Shown one piece after another: positions 15,757-25,243 of a DNA stretch of 64,000 bases (position 1 is the first letter of the stretch; the number at the start of each line of letters is the position of its first letter). The stretch is from Thalassolituus oleivorans MIL-1 (lineage in GTDB: Bacteria > Pseudomonadota > Gammaproteobacteria > Pseudomonadales > Oceanobacteraceae): contig NC_020888.1 in the NCBI RefSeq assembly GCF_000355675.1, forward strand, positions 469,001 to 533,000. The letters are read 5' to 3'. A program made the position numbers and the translations under genes. The notes beneath the pieces are model-generated. The model searched no databases, had not been told where the DNA came from, and saw nothing but the letters and a program-made list of their open reading frames with translations.

Positions 15757-17277
15757 TTACAGTGCTTTGACATCGTAAGGGATTTGTTTAAATGTGATGT
15801 TTTCCTGCTTTAAACGAGCACTGCCTAAACGGGAGGTTTCACCGTAAATTACTTTCGGACCATCAAATTTGGGCAATAATTCTAACGTTTTAGCGGTTAA
15901 TACATTGCCACCATGAGGGCGCTTGTCGCCCAATATGCCATTATAAAGCAGGTAATAAGCGGTACTGTTATGAATACCTATTAAAGGTGAGCGTTTTTTC
16001 TTGCCCAGCGGTAGGCGTGTTTCTATGTACCAAACATGCGCGGCCAGTGTTGGAAACTTAATCTCACTATTCAAGAGGCCAAATTCATCGAAAACCGTTG
16101 GGCCGAGTTTGCAGAAACGGAAACCGCCTCCGCCTTGCCAGTTGACTGCTTTTGATATGCCGCCTTGTTCACCATCTACAACTTTTTTGAGTCGATTTTG
16201 GCATAATTTCTCTGCGTGCCCCCCCATTTCTATACCTATGAACTTTCTGTTCATTTTAAGAGCTACTGCGGCACTGGTTCCAGATCCTAAAAAAGAGTCC
16301 AATACTAAGTCGTCTTCGTTACTAGCAATTTGGAAAATTCGTTCTATAAGTCGTTCTGGCTTTGGAGTGTCAAAAGCATCTTTCTTTCCAAATAACGTAT
16401 GTATTTCTTTCTTTGATTCGTCTGTATGTCCAACTTCATCGCTGGGCCACCAAGTCCAAGGTGCAACACCGTCTACTTCACTTAAATATCTTATAGTATT
16501 AGGTTGGGAATCACCTTTTTTACCGAAATATATCCGCCCCTCCTCCAGTAGCTTTTCATATGTCTTTTTCGCAACACCCCAGCAACGACCTTCTGGTGGG
16601 TAGTGGATATTTCCGCTTGGAGTAGTAACAGGGTAAAATTGTTCCGAAGTCGCATGACCTGCTTGAGCGGTCATTGGTATTGTCCTCCAGCGACCTTTAG
16701 GGTCGTTATTAGGATTTTTATACACCCTAGCTTGCCGTTCTGTTAAGGGGACTTTATTTCTTTGCTGTTTGAATGAATTAGGCTCTTTTGCGTAAACAAA
16801 TAAGTATTCATGAACATCACCAATGGCTTCTCGATTTTCTCTCGAATACCTTTTTTGCCATACATTTGACGCAATAAATTTATTACGGCCAAATAATTCA
16901 TCACAAATGATTTTTAAGTAGTGCGACTCTGAATCGTCACATGAAATCCATATTGATCCATCATCACCAAGTAGTGCCCATAATAATTCCAATCTCGGGT
17001 ATATAAGAGACAACCACTGGCTGTGCTCTAAATTATCATCGTAATGTTCAAACGCACTTTTGGTGTTGTACGGGGGGTCAATATAAATACACTTTACTTT
17101 GCCCGCATAAAACGGCAATAAGGCTTTAAGGGCTTCGAGGTTGTCGCCTTGTATCAGCAGGTTCTCACTGTCTTTCTCGCCATAGGATAGGTCAGGAACT
17201 TCTTCTAGTAGTCGGTAGGCGCTTTTCGCGGCAGCTTTGGTGGCTGAATCTTTATTAAGCCAGTGTAGAAGCGGCAT
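15757..17277 (-). CDS. mod: Type III restriction-modification DNA methyltransferase, Mod subunit
   Basis: The 506-residue protein is an N6-adenine (or N4-cytosine) methyltransferase of the beta arrangement. The catalytic DPPY comes first (CIYIDPPYNTKSAF, residues 67-70), followed by the target-recognition region. The SAM-binding LDSFLGSGTSAAVA then comes at about residue 335, with KFIGIEMG after it. It is somewhat shorter than many Mod subunits (about 600-650). Mod sets the recognition sequence and works with Res. No simple-sequence repeat tract suggesting phase variation was seen. Divergent from the HTH/ImmA gene across about 210 bp. Confidence 0.94.
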   Translation of the reverse strand: MPLLHWLNKDSATKAAAKSAYRLLEEVPDLSYGEKDSENLLIQGDNLEALKALLPFYAGKVKCIYIDPPYNTKSAFEHYDDNLEHSQWLSLIYPRLELLWALLGDDGSIWISCDDSESHYLKIICDELFGRNKFIASNVWQKRYSRENREAIGDVHEYLFVYAKEPNSFKQQRNKVPLTERQARVYKNPNNDPKGRWRTIPMTAQAGHATSEQFYPVTTPSGNIHYPPEGRCWGVAKKTYEKLLEEGRIYFGKKGDSQPNTIRYLSEVDGVAPWTWWPSDEVGHTDESKKEIHTLFGKKDAFDTPKPERLIERIFQIASNEDDLVLDSFLGSGTSAAVALKMNRKFIGIEMGGHAEKLCQNRLKKVVDGEQGGISKAVNWQGGGGFRFCKLGPTVFDEFGLLNSEIKFPTLAAHVWYIETRLPLGKKKRSPLIGIHNSTAYYLLYNGILGDKRPHGGNVLTAKTLELLPKFDGPKVIYGETSRLGSARLKQENITFKQIPYDVKAL

Positions 17278-17486
17278 GATATCCCCATATGCGTACTTGA
17301 ATCTTATGATTGACTATTTGTTAGCCACTAGGCTGTTGGATGCAAGCCTTTAGGCCCATAAGATACAGGGGCATCCAAAATGATTCTACTGGGGATGATT
17401 GCTGTTTTATCATGTAGCTCACATATCGTTCTGCTTGGGAAGAACTCTGTGGTCAGTCTATAATCTGTCTCAATATCGGAGGATGT

Positions 17487-18626
17487 ATGACACTGGCACT
17501 AATTAATCCCATTATGCTGAGCTGGGCGCGTGAGCGCGCGGGCTTTGCCGTGCCTGACTTTGCCCGTAAAATGGGTAAAACCTCTGATACATTGCTGGCT
17601 TGGGAGGCTGGCAGTCGGCCTTTGACGTTTAACCAAGCGATGCAGTTTGCTGATAAGGCTTATGTGCCATTCGGTTATTTATTTCTAACACAGCCACCTG
17701 CCGATGAATTTCCTATCCCTGATTTACGCACGGTCGATAGTGGTGGTGTACGTCAACCGAGCGCTGAATTACTTGATTTAGTAAAGCAAATGCAAGAGCG
17801 GCAGGAGTGGTATAAGGAGTATCTTGCCGAGCAAGGTGAGTCTGGTAGTCAAGTAGTAGGACGAAAGACCACCCAAGATAGCGTTGCCAATATCGTAGGG
17901 TACATGCGTCAGCAGTTGGGTGTTTCTGCACATCCGCAAAGAAACGATTGGGAAGACTATTATCGTGATTTGGTAAAGCGCATAGAAGAACTGGGTATTA
18001 TGGTCATGCGGTTGCCTTATCTTGGTAGTTATCATCGTCGCTTTCGAGTTGAGGAATTTCGAGGATTTGCTATGGCTGATGCGATAGCACCGCTTTTATT
18101 TGTTAATCATGCCGATGCACCGGGCGCTCGTCTGTTTACTTTGATCCATGAGTTTTGCCATATCTTGCTTGGGCAATCTGGCGTGTCTGATGGCGATGCT
18201 AATACTCAAAACAAGATTGAAGTGCTCTGTAACGCTGTAGCAGCTGAGTTCTTAGTGCCGGAAGTGGAGTTTCGTCAGAAATGGGACACCTCTTTTGAGG
18301 ACTGGCGCGATAACCTTCGCCCGTTAGAGGCGCATTTTCATGTGAGTACTTGGGCATTGGCGCGGCGTGCTTTGACATTAGGCTTTATCAGTCAAGTCGA
18401 TTATTCAAATTATATTCTGGCGCAGAGAAAAGCTCATGACGACCGCGAACGAACTGGTGGTAGCGGTGGTTATTATAAAAATCAGAAGTCTTGGCTGAGT
18501 GATCGATTTAGTCGGGCTGTGACGTCCCAGGCGTTGAATGGTCAGATGATGCTGCGTGACGCAGGGCATCTTTTGAATATGAGCGCTGCTAATGTCGTTA
18601 AATTTGCCAAGGAGGTCGGCATTTGA
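17487..18626 (+). CDS. HTH plus ImmA/IrrE-family metallopeptidase
   Basis: The 379-residue protein has a Cro/C1-type HTH at about residues 10-60 (WARERAGFAVPDFARKMG, TLLAWEAGSRPLT). The zinc peptidase motif HEFCH is at residues 221-225, followed by the conserved NAVAAEFLVPE with the third ligand Glu. ImmA/IrrE enzymes cleave repressors or antitoxins, and HTH fusions of this kind often pair with toxins. ATG follows GGAGGATGT. The stop overlaps the next start by 4 bp, so it is coupled with the DUF4411 gene. Confidence 0.9.
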   Translation: MTLALINPIMLSWARERAGFAVPDFARKMGKTSDTLLAWEAGSRPLTFNQAMQFADKAYVPFGYLFLTQPPADEFPIPDLRTVDSGGVRQPSAELLDLVKQMQERQEWYKEYLAEQGESGSQVVGRKTTQDSVANIVGYMRQQLGVSAHPQRNDWEDYYRDLVKRIEELGIMVMRLPYLGSYHRRFRVEEFRGFAMADAIAPLLFVNHADAPGARLFTLIHEFCHILLGQSGVSDGDANTQNKIEVLCNAVAAEFLVPEVEFRQKWDTSFEDWRDNLRPLEAHFHVSTWALARRALTLGFISQVDYSNYILAQRKAHDDRERTGGSGGYYKNQKSWLSDRFSRAVTSQALNGQMMLRDAGHLLNMSAANVVKFAKEVGI

Positions 18627-19117
18627 AGTATTTACTAGATGCAAATACTTATATCGAAGCGAAAAATCGCTATTACGGAATGGACTTTTGCCCTGCTTAT
18701 TGGGATTGGTTAGATGCAGAATTTGAAACTGGCAATATTGCGAGTATTGATGCGGTTCGTCTGGAATTGGAGAAAGGCAATAAGGAAGACGAACTGAGAA
18801 TTTGGTGTAAATCGCATCGTGCACATTTTATTGCTAATAATGATGCTGCTACTCAGACGATACTTGCCGATATTGTAAATTACCTGATGACGCATGAATA
18901 TAATGTTGGTAATCGAGACGGTTTTATCCAAGGGGCTGATCCCTGGCTGATTGCGAAAGCGAAGGCCTCTGGCGCAACTGTGGTATCTCATGAAGCCCAA
19001 AGAGTCCCTCAGACTAAAAAAGTGAAAGTACCCAATATCTGTGCTGAATTCGGTGTACCTTGCATTACTACCTTTGAATTACTGCGAATTTTAAATGCAC
19101 GATTTGTAAGTGCTTGA
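18623..19117 (+). CDS. DUF4411 PIN-like protein
   Basis: The 164-residue protein begins MKYLLDANTYIEAKNRYYGM with the conserved Asp of PIN-like nucleases. It contains DAVRLELEKG, GADPWLIAKAKASGATVVSHE and CITTFELLRIL, the DUF4411 pattern. It is probably a ribonuclease toxin. ATG overlaps the stop of the ImmA-type gene, a pairing often seen in bacterial and phage genomes and probably a toxin-antitoxin-like unit. The start codon is TTG or ATG-like at the overlap: the sequence reads TTGAAGTATTTA, so TTG is likely. Confidence 0.85.
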   Translation: MKYLLDANTYIEAKNRYYGMDFCPAYWDWLDAEFETGNIASIDAVRLELEKGNKEDELRIWCKSHRAHFIANNDAATQTILADIVNYLMTHEYNVGNRDGFIQGADPWLIAKAKASGATVVSHEAQRVPQTKKVKVPNICAEFGVPCITTFELLRILNARFVSA

Positions 19118-19125
19118 TACCACAT

Positions 19126-19701
19126 TTATGTATTAGCCCGCCGCCACACCATCATTGCAATCAACCCCGTTAAAGCCGCTGCAACTGCCGCCGGGAATAG
19201 TGCTGTCGTAACGGAGTAATGTTCTAAAGCCGTTAACACCAGTAAATTGCGCAGTAAAAATAACACCATAAAGGTCAATGATTCAGAGTAAGGGTGGTGC
19301 CATGTTTTACGAATGGTTGGACCAAAGCCGAGTAAATCGACGGTGGTTAATACCATCACAGCCCATATTGGATTGTTGGTGAAAAACCATATGGGAAGGG
19401 CTGCAAGCGCTGCGCTGAAAAACGCCCAATCACTGGGGGTTATGCTGATATCTCCGCGTTTATTATAAGCGAGGATGGCAATAAATAGGGTGATACTACC
19501 GGAAAAACCGATGGCCCAAGCACCTGCGCCACCATTATCCGCCAGTTGAGCAAAAAATACGGAGCAGGTGGTAATTCCCCATATCGCCCAAGAGAAAATA
19601 TGCGGTTTTACAGTACCGTTAAGCACGGAGCGAATATAGGGGGCGAAGGCAATAAAGGTAAGCAGCATGGCGATACCGCTAAGAATTTCTTTGATCGCCA
19701 T
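19126..19701 (-). CDS. Seven-helix inner-membrane protein of unknown function
   Basis: The 191-residue protein has about six to seven hydrophobic helices (for example ILSGIAMLLTFIAFAPYI, AIGFSGSITLFIAILAY, AALPIWFFTNNPIWAVMVL) with a conserved-looking PHIFSWAIWGI. The pattern resembles PQ-loop/SWEET-like small transporters, but no firm family was recognised. The start lies 2 bp after the TetR stop, so both are in one operon. It ends convergent with the DUF4411 gene, 8 bp apart. Confidence 0.6.
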   Translation of the reverse strand: MAIKEILSGIAMLLTFIAFAPYIRSVLNGTVKPHIFSWAIWGITTCSVFFAQLADNGGAGAWAIGFSGSITLFIAILAYNKRGDISITPSDWAFFSAALAALPIWFFTNNPIWAVMVLTTVDLLGFGPTIRKTWHHPYSESLTFMVLFLLRNLLVLTALEHYSVTTALFPAAVAAALTGLIAMMVWRRANT

Positions 19702-19703
19702 GA

Positions 19704-20360
19704 TCAGTTTTTATGCGGTGCCATGGCCCGCGAAATCAGCGCTTTGCATTGAATTAGCCACGTTTTGCGGTCCATGCCTTCTGAATCAAATAACGAACTG
19801 CCGCCGGCATCTTGCAGCATGATTAAGCCGTGTAATGAACCGCGCATATACATGGCGGTTTTCATTGGATCAGTAATAACATTGGTGTCGACGGATTTGT
19901 CTTCAATGCCGCGCTGCACACAACTGGCCATGAGCGCCATGATGCGCTTTTCTGCGGCTATATAAGCCTGTTGTGACGGGGTCATTTCTTTCACCGTATC
20001 GTGTTTTACGTTACCTAGGCCACTGGCTAGCGTGATAATTCGAAAGTAGTCGCGCTCGTTATAATAAAAATCAAGATAAGCCTCACCAATAGCCGCCATA
20101 GCGCTAAAGCCGCTAGTGCATTTTTCGGTGTATTGCGACATGCGTTGATGCAGGGAATCGGCGGCACGGGCGCATAAACCTAGGTGTATATCTTCTTTGT
20201 CGCGGAAGTACACATACAGTAAGGCGCGACTCAATCCGGCGCTTTGCGCGATCGAGTTCATAGAGGTTTTGTCGAAGCGTTGTTGGATGAATGCTTCTTC
20301 GGCGGCATCCAATATGGCTTCGCGGCGTTCTAATTTTTCGTCTGAGTTCCGTGATCGCAC
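19704..20360 (-). CDS. TetR-family transcriptional regulator
   Basis: In this 218-residue protein the N-terminal HTH is clear: REAILDAAEEAFIQQRFD, TSMNSIAQSAGLSRALLYVYFRDKEDI. The C-terminal ligand domain is unassigned. GTG start at 20360. It is divergent from the RND efflux operon, with a palindrome in the shared promoter, so it most likely represses that operon and itself. Confidence 0.9.
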   Translation of the reverse strand: MRSRNSDEKLERREAILDAAEEAFIQQRFDKTSMNSIAQSAGLSRALLYVYFRDKEDIHLGLCARAADSLHQRMSQYTEKCTSGFSAMAAIGEAYLDFYYNERDYFRIITLASGLGNVKHDTVKEMTPSQQAYIAAEKRIMALMASCVQRGIEDKSVDTNVITDPMKTAMYMRGSLHGLIMLQDAGGSSLFDSEGMDRKTWLIQCKALISRAMAPHKN

Positions 20361-20409
20361 GCTGGTGAGGCCTTGTTTTTAACTCTGCATATATTGACAC
20401 TCTAACGTT

Positions 20410-20428
20410 AATTGACATATTGTCAATT
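20410..20428. promoter_or_regulatory. Palindromic operator between tetR and efflux operon
   Basis: AATTGACATATTGTCAATT is a palindrome with 8-bp arms around 3 central bases, the usual form of a TetR-family site. It overlaps the promoter elements. A candidate plus-strand promoter is TTGTCA (20420-20425) and TAATAT (20442-20447), which would place the RNA start only a few bases before the ATG at 20458. An alternative -35 TTGACA is at 20394-20399. Confidence 0.65.
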
Positions 20429-20457
20429 ACTGACAGTTTGTTAATATCGGTGCGACT

Positions 20458-21558
20458 ATGAAACAGTTTCTATTGATTTGGATGGTATTGAGTGCAGGGC
20501 TAACGGCTTGCTCTGAAACGAGTGAGCCCTCTGTACCTGCGGTTGGTCGTGCCTCGGAGGTAGCGCCTCAGGCGAAATTCTTGCCGGTAAGAGTGGTTGA
20601 GCTTGTTCACGAGCCTGTGCTGGAATCGCGCGTATTTGCAGGTACAACCCGAGCCGTGAATCGCGCCATCATGCGTTCGCAAATTGCAGGTCGAGTAGCG
20701 AGTTTGCCGGTTACTTTGGGCAAAAAAGTTCAGTCGGGGGATGTATTACTTGAGCTCTATAACCCCGAGGCGAACCCTGCAGCTCAGTCGGCTGAGCGCC
20801 AATGGCGTCGGTTGGAGTCGCAGCAAACTCAGCGCCAACGCGATTTTGATCGCATTAGTTTGCTGTACGACAAGGGCACCGCAAGTTTGCAGGAATTTGA
20901 GCAAGTGCGTACTGATTTAGATGCGCTTACCGATGCAACCTTGTCGGCAAAAAAACAATTTAATCGCGCTCAGCAATTGAATATGGAGCGTTGGATTACT
21001 GCGCCGTTTGCTGGGGTGGTAACCACGATTGATACCGATATTGGTGAAGTGGTATCACCCGGTCAAGCCTTGTTGGGTATTGCCGATCCAGCGCAAACCG
21101 AAGTTGAAATGGTTATTAACGATGACATTGCAACGAACGTAAAAGTCGGTGACAGCGTGAGTGTGATGTTACCGTTTGAGCAAAACAGCAAGCGCCAAGG
21201 GGTTGTTACTGAAATTAGCCCATTTCGTGAACGTGGAGCTTTGCCTAGTATCGTTCTGGCATTTCCCGGCCAAGAAGTTCGCCCAGGAATTGCAGTGCAT
21301 GCGCGTTTTGAAATCAACAGAGGCGATGGCTTTAAAGTCCCTATGAGTGCCTTGGTGCGCAACGGTGAAGGCGCTGTTATCTATCGTGTTAATTCCACTC
21401 ACAAAGTAGAAGCAGTACCTGTAAATATGGGATTAATGCAAGCTGATGGCATTGTAATTAGTGCTGCGGAGGAATTGAGTTTAAACGCTGGCGAAGAAAT
21501 CGTTGTTGCGGGTAGCCATCGTTTATTTGATGGAGCCAATGTAGAGGTCTTGCCATGA
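20458..21558 (+). CDS. RND efflux periplasmic adaptor (membrane fusion lipoprotein)
   Basis: The 366-residue protein has a lipoprotein signal (LSAGLTAC, Cys at about residue 18), then the barrel-sandwich/hairpin layout of HlyD/AcrA adaptors: AGTTRAVNRAIMRSQIAGRV (about 60-80), an alpha-hairpin with Gln/Arg-rich heptads (about 100-170), WITAPFAGVVTTIDTDIGEVV (excerpt APFAGVVTTIDTDIG) and the beta-barrel end. It links the inner-membrane pump to an outer-membrane channel, which is not encoded here. It overlaps the pump gene by 4 bp. Confidence 0.92.
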   Translation: MKQFLLIWMVLSAGLTACSETSEPSVPAVGRASEVAPQAKFLPVRVVELVHEPVLESRVFAGTTRAVNRAIMRSQIAGRVASLPVTLGKKVQSGDVLLELYNPEANPAAQSAERQWRRLESQQTQRQRDFDRISLLYDKGTASLQEFEQVRTDLDALTDATLSAKKQFNRAQQLNMERWITAPFAGVVTTIDTDIGEVVSPGQALLGIADPAQTEVEMVINDDIATNVKVGDSVSVMLPFEQNSKRQGVVTEISPFRERGALPSIVLAFPGQEVRPGIAVHARFEINRGDGFKVPMSALVRNGEGAVIYRVNSTHKVEAVPVNMGLMQADGIVISAAEELSLNAGEEIVVAGSHRLFDGANVEVLP

Positions 21559-24500
21559 ATTTGTTTGGCTATATTCATCGTTATAAGCGTTTGATTTTGG
21601 CGCTAACTGCCATGTTTATGTTGCTAGGTATTGCTTCATGGCTAACCATGGCGCGGCAAGAAGATCCGAGTTTTCCTTACCGCACCGGCACTATTCGAGT
21701 GGTTTTTCCCGGTGTTTCTGCTGAGCAAATTGAAAAATTAATTACCGAGCCGCTGGACGAACAGTTGGCTGAGGTAGAAGAGCTGCGTCGGGTTAAATCA
21801 ACCTCGCGCGATAATGTCGCTATTTTTGTGGTGGAGTTGCTCGACCGCATTTACGACACCGATGCGGCATGGGATCGAGTCAGGCGAGCCATGGAGAAAG
21901 CTGAACAGGATTTTCCTAAAGGTGTTGTTGAGTATGTATTAGAAGATCGCCGTATGGATATTCCGGCGGCAGTGATCAGCATAGTGGGCACTGCGGATAT
22001 ACTGGAATTAGCGCATCAAGCGGAAATATTAAAACGGCAATTATTAGCGGTTAATGGTGTTTCGCGAATCGAGATCGAAGGTGACCCTGAGAAAGAATTA
22101 CGTATCGATCTCGATAGCGCGATTTTGAGCCAATTGAGTATTAACCGTGATCAAGTTGTTGCGGCTATTCAGGTGCATAATCAAATTATTCCGGGTGGCG
22201 TTGTTCGTATTGGTGATCACGCTTTACGAGTCGATACAGGATCGGATTTACAACAAAAATCCGATGTTGAGAGTATTCCAATTCGCTTGGCTACTGGTCA
22301 GTACATTCCGTTAAGTGCCATTGCACATATCGCCTTCGTAGCGCGCGAGCCGTCCGCTGCGCAGACCTACCACAACGGCATGCGCAGTGTATCACTTGGA
22401 ATTTATGCCAAGCGCGGACAAGTGGATGCGATTGTTTTTGGCGAACAAATTCGTCAACGTATTGATGCGGTTCGCGCGGATTATCAACCACTCGACATTG
22501 TTGAAACATTTTTCCAGCCTGATTACGTTGCTGATCGACTCGAAGGGCTGCAGTTTAATCTGTTGGGCAGTATTTTAATTATTGCTATTACGGTGATTGC
22601 GGCGTTGGGATGGCGCAATGGATTGCTCGTCGCTGGTGTTCTACCGGTTGTGGCCATCATTGTACTGGCTCTCTACAACTTGGGTGGTGGTGTTCTTCAT
22701 CAAATTGCCGTCATCGGCATTGTGATTTCTTTAGGGATTCTCGTCGACAATGCCATTGTGGTGGTCGAGTCTATTGTGCAAGAACTTCAAGCGGGGCGCA
22801 GTCGGCTCGAAGCCGTAGAAAGTGCGTTTGAGCAAATGGCTTTTCCACTATTTACGTCCACAGGTACAACCGTCGCGGCCTTTATTCCTTTGCTATTAAG
22901 TAAGGGTGGTACCGGAGATTTTACCCGGGGCATTCCGGTAATGATTATTCTATCGCTGCTCGTTAGTTACGTAATTTCGGTGTTGGTATTGCCTCTGGTC
23001 GCGGAGCGATTGGTTGGTATTCCGAAACACGATAACCAGCGTTGGATTAAAAAAATATCGGATAAATTAATTTATATTAGTCGTTACAAAGCTAAGTTAG
23101 CGCTCTTGCTGGTTGTTGGTGTTATGGCACTGACTATCATGGCTTTTCCACTATTGAAGTTACAATTTTTTCCGCAGGCGGATCGAAATCAAGTTGTGAT
23201 TGATATGACACTGCCGGGAGATAGCAGCCTTGAGCGCATGGCCGAGGTGAGTGCAGACGTCGAGCAAAAATTATTGGCTCGTGACGATGTGGTTGGTGTG
23301 ATGCGCTCGGTGGGAATGTCGGGATTTCGCTTCTATTACAATTTATTAGCGACCATTGATTCAACCAATTCTGCGCGATTAATGGTCAACACTCGCGATA
23401 TGGCGGCAAATCAAGCGGTAATTGATTGGATTACCCATGACATCCAAACGGCGCTGCCAGAAGCAACCATTATTGCTAAGCGTTTGGGTCAAGGGCCGCC
23501 GACTCCAGCGCCGGTCGAGCTGCGTTTACAAAGCGATGATCCATCAAGTCTTTATCAGGCTGCGGATCAGGTGCTGGCAATTTTAAATGCATTACCCGAA
23601 ACAACAATGATTCGTTCCGATAAAGACAGCGGTCTTGCCGAGCTTAGTGTCAATATAGATAAAACCATTGCCCAAGAATTGGGAGTGCGTCGCGATCAGG
23701 TTGCTGCTAGCTTATTTGGCCAAACTCGTGGTTTAGATGCAGGCGAATTTCTTTATAGTGATGATCCGATCACCATGCGGGTGCGTTCTGCCGCGGGCGA
23801 TCTTACAACGACAGCGGAATTGTCTGGCCAGTATATCTATAACGCCGCAGGCCAATCCGTTCCGCTGGATGCCGTTGCTACTCTTAAGTCACAGTGGACC
23901 TCGGCCGTTATTCGCCACTACAAAGGCATTCCTACGGTTACGATTCACAGTGAGTTAATGCCCGGCGCAGCCTATAACACTGTGCTTAAAAAGGTATTCG
24001 CTGCCTTAGATGAAAATCCGTTGCCAGGTGCGGTTACTTTGCAACTTGGTGGAGATGCTGAAGGCTCGGCTGATGCTAATCGTGCAATTTTAAAATCGGT
24101 ACCGATTGGCGTTATGTTGCTACTGCTATTTATGTTGGTGCAATTTAATAGCTTTCGTCGGCTAACGATTATTCTGGCAACCATCCCCTTGGCCGCAGTC
24201 GGAATTATACCGGGATTGGTTCTAAGTGATCAGCCTTTTGGATTTCAATCCTTACTTGGCGTGATTGCCTTGATTGGGATCGTTGTGAATAACGCCATTG
24301 TTTTATTAGATGTTGTCGATGCGCGTTTACGTGAAGGTGCCGATATTGATAGCGCTGTCGCGCAGTCTATTGATGCGCGTACGGCTCCTATTTTGTTAAC
24401 AACGGCTACCACGGTATTGGGCTTGTTACCGTTAGCATTTTCGGCGTCGACATTATGGCCGCCGATGGCTTGGGCTATTATTTCCGGGTTGTTGATGTCG

Positions 24501-24572
24501 ACCTTGCTAACCCTGATCGTAATCCCTGTCTTATGTCGGATGATGCTTAAAACCAACCCTGTTGCGATGTGA
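21555..24572 (+). CDS. RND-family efflux pump permease
   Basis: The 1005-residue protein has the AcrB-type plan: an N-terminal TM, a large periplasmic loop (FPYRTGTIRVVFPGVSAEQIE), a TM bundle including GIVISLGILVDNAIVVVESI (about 392-411; the Asp in the LVDNAIVV motif is typical of proton relay), a second periplasmic loop and a second TM bundle ending near VVNNAIVLLDVVDARL. It exports small molecules with the adaptor upstream, driven by protons. The substrate is unknown; TetR control fits drug or solvent efflux. Confidence 0.94.
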   Translation: MNLFGYIHRYKRLILALTAMFMLLGIASWLTMARQEDPSFPYRTGTIRVVFPGVSAEQIEKLITEPLDEQLAEVEELRRVKSTSRDNVAIFVVELLDRIYDTDAAWDRVRRAMEKAEQDFPKGVVEYVLEDRRMDIPAAVISIVGTADILELAHQAEILKRQLLAVNGVSRIEIEGDPEKELRIDLDSAILSQLSINRDQVVAAIQVHNQIIPGGVVRIGDHALRVDTGSDLQQKSDVESIPIRLATGQYIPLSAIAHIAFVAREPSAAQTYHNGMRSVSLGIYAKRGQVDAIVFGEQIRQRIDAVRADYQPLDIVETFFQPDYVADRLEGLQFNLLGSILIIAITVIAALGWRNGLLVAGVLPVVAIIVLALYNLGGGVLHQIAVIGIVISLGILVDNAIVVVESIVQELQAGRSRLEAVESAFEQMAFPLFTSTGTTVAAFIPLLLSKGGTGDFTRGIPVMIILSLLVSYVISVLVLPLVAERLVGIPKHDNQRWIKKISDKLIYISRYKAKLALLLVVGVMALTIMAFPLLKLQFFPQADRNQVVIDMTLPGDSSLERMAEVSADVEQKLLARDDVVGVMRSVGMSGFRFYYNLLATIDSTNSARLMVNTRDMAANQAVIDWITHDIQTALPEATIIAKRLGQGPPTPAPVELRLQSDDPSSLYQAADQVLAILNALPETTMIRSDKDSGLAELSVNIDKTIAQELGVRRDQVAASLFGQTRGLDAGEFLYSDDPITMRVRSAAGDLTTTAELSGQYIYNAAGQSVPLDAVATLKSQWTSAVIRHYKGIPTVTIHSELMPGAAYNTVLKKVFAALDENPLPGAVTLQLGGDAEGSADANRAILKSVPIGVMLLLLFMLVQFNSFRRLTIILATIPLAAVGIIPGLVLSDQPFGFQSLLGVIALIGIVVNNAIVLLDVVDARLREGADIDSAVAQSIDARTAPILLTTATTVLGLLPLAFSASTLWPPMAWAIISGLLMSTLLTLIVIPVLCRMMLKTNPVAM

Positions 24573-24633
24573 TACCTCTTCACTTTTTGGTAACCTCAAT
24601 GCTTAGTATGTTCACTGGCATTGAAGGTTAACC

Positions 24634-25119
24634 ATGAATTCTTCTGTTGAGACACAAGTCGTTCGGCTTGCTCAATGTCTACAGTCTAAAAATTTACGAG
24701 TGGCTACTGCTGAGTCCTGTACAGGCGGTGGAGTAGCCTCTGCTATGACGGATCTAGCTGGCAGTTCGGCATGGTTTGAATGTGGGTTTGTGACCTATTC
24801 CAACGAAGCTAAAATGCAACACCTTAGTGTCTCCGCAGAAATTCTTACTACGTATGGCGCGGTAAGCGAAGCAACCGTAATTGCTATGGTAAAAGGTGCC
24901 GTTGCTAATAGTCGTGCCGATGTCGCCGTTGCGGTTAGCGGTGTTGCTGGGCCGGGAGGTGGCTCTGCGGATAAGCCCGTGGGCACTGTTTGGTTTGCAT
25001 GGGGCAGTGCAACTGAGCAACAAGCATCTTGCATGCACTTTGCCGGCGATAGAGCATCGGTACGAGAGCAAAGTGTGCTTGTTGCTATCTCTAATCTCAA
25101 CTCATGGCTGGATGAATAA
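24634..25119 (+). CDS. pncC: Nicotinamide-nucleotide amidase (CinA C-terminal family)
   Basis: The 161-residue single-domain protein carries LRVATAESCTGGGVASAMTD (about residues 21-40), WFECGFVTYSNEAKMQ and VSGVAGPGGGSADKPVGTVW, the fixed motifs of the CinA C-terminal deamidase. The enzyme hydrolyses NMN to nicotinate mononucleotide in pyridine nucleotide recycling. It lies directly upstream of recA, as in Pseudomonas and relatives. Confidence 0.93.
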   Translation: MNSSVETQVVRLAQCLQSKNLRVATAESCTGGGVASAMTDLAGSSAWFECGFVTYSNEAKMQHLSVSAEILTTYGAVSEATVIAMVKGAVANSRADVAVAVSGVAGPGGGSADKPVGTVWFAWGSATEQQASCMHFAGDRASVREQSVLVAISNLNSWLDE

Positions 25120-25129
25120 CCAGTAGTTG

Positions 25130-25176
25130 TTGACATTAAAAAAAGCTGTGGTTAAATACTGTTTAAATTTACAGTG
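25130..25176 (+). promoter_or_regulatory. recA promoter with LexA (SOS) box
   Basis: A -35 TTGACA (25130-25135) is followed after 17 bp by -10 TAAATA (25153-25158). Overlapping its downstream edge is CTGTTTAAATTTACAG (25159-25174), which fits the LexA consensus CTGT-N8-ACAG with perfect outer symmetry. LexA binding there would block RNA polymerase until DNA damage. Confidence 0.9.
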
Positions 25177-25243
25177 ACGGCTACCGTTAGCCTCTACTTT
25201 GAAATCACGCAGATACTACTCAGACACTAGAAAGGACAGGATC

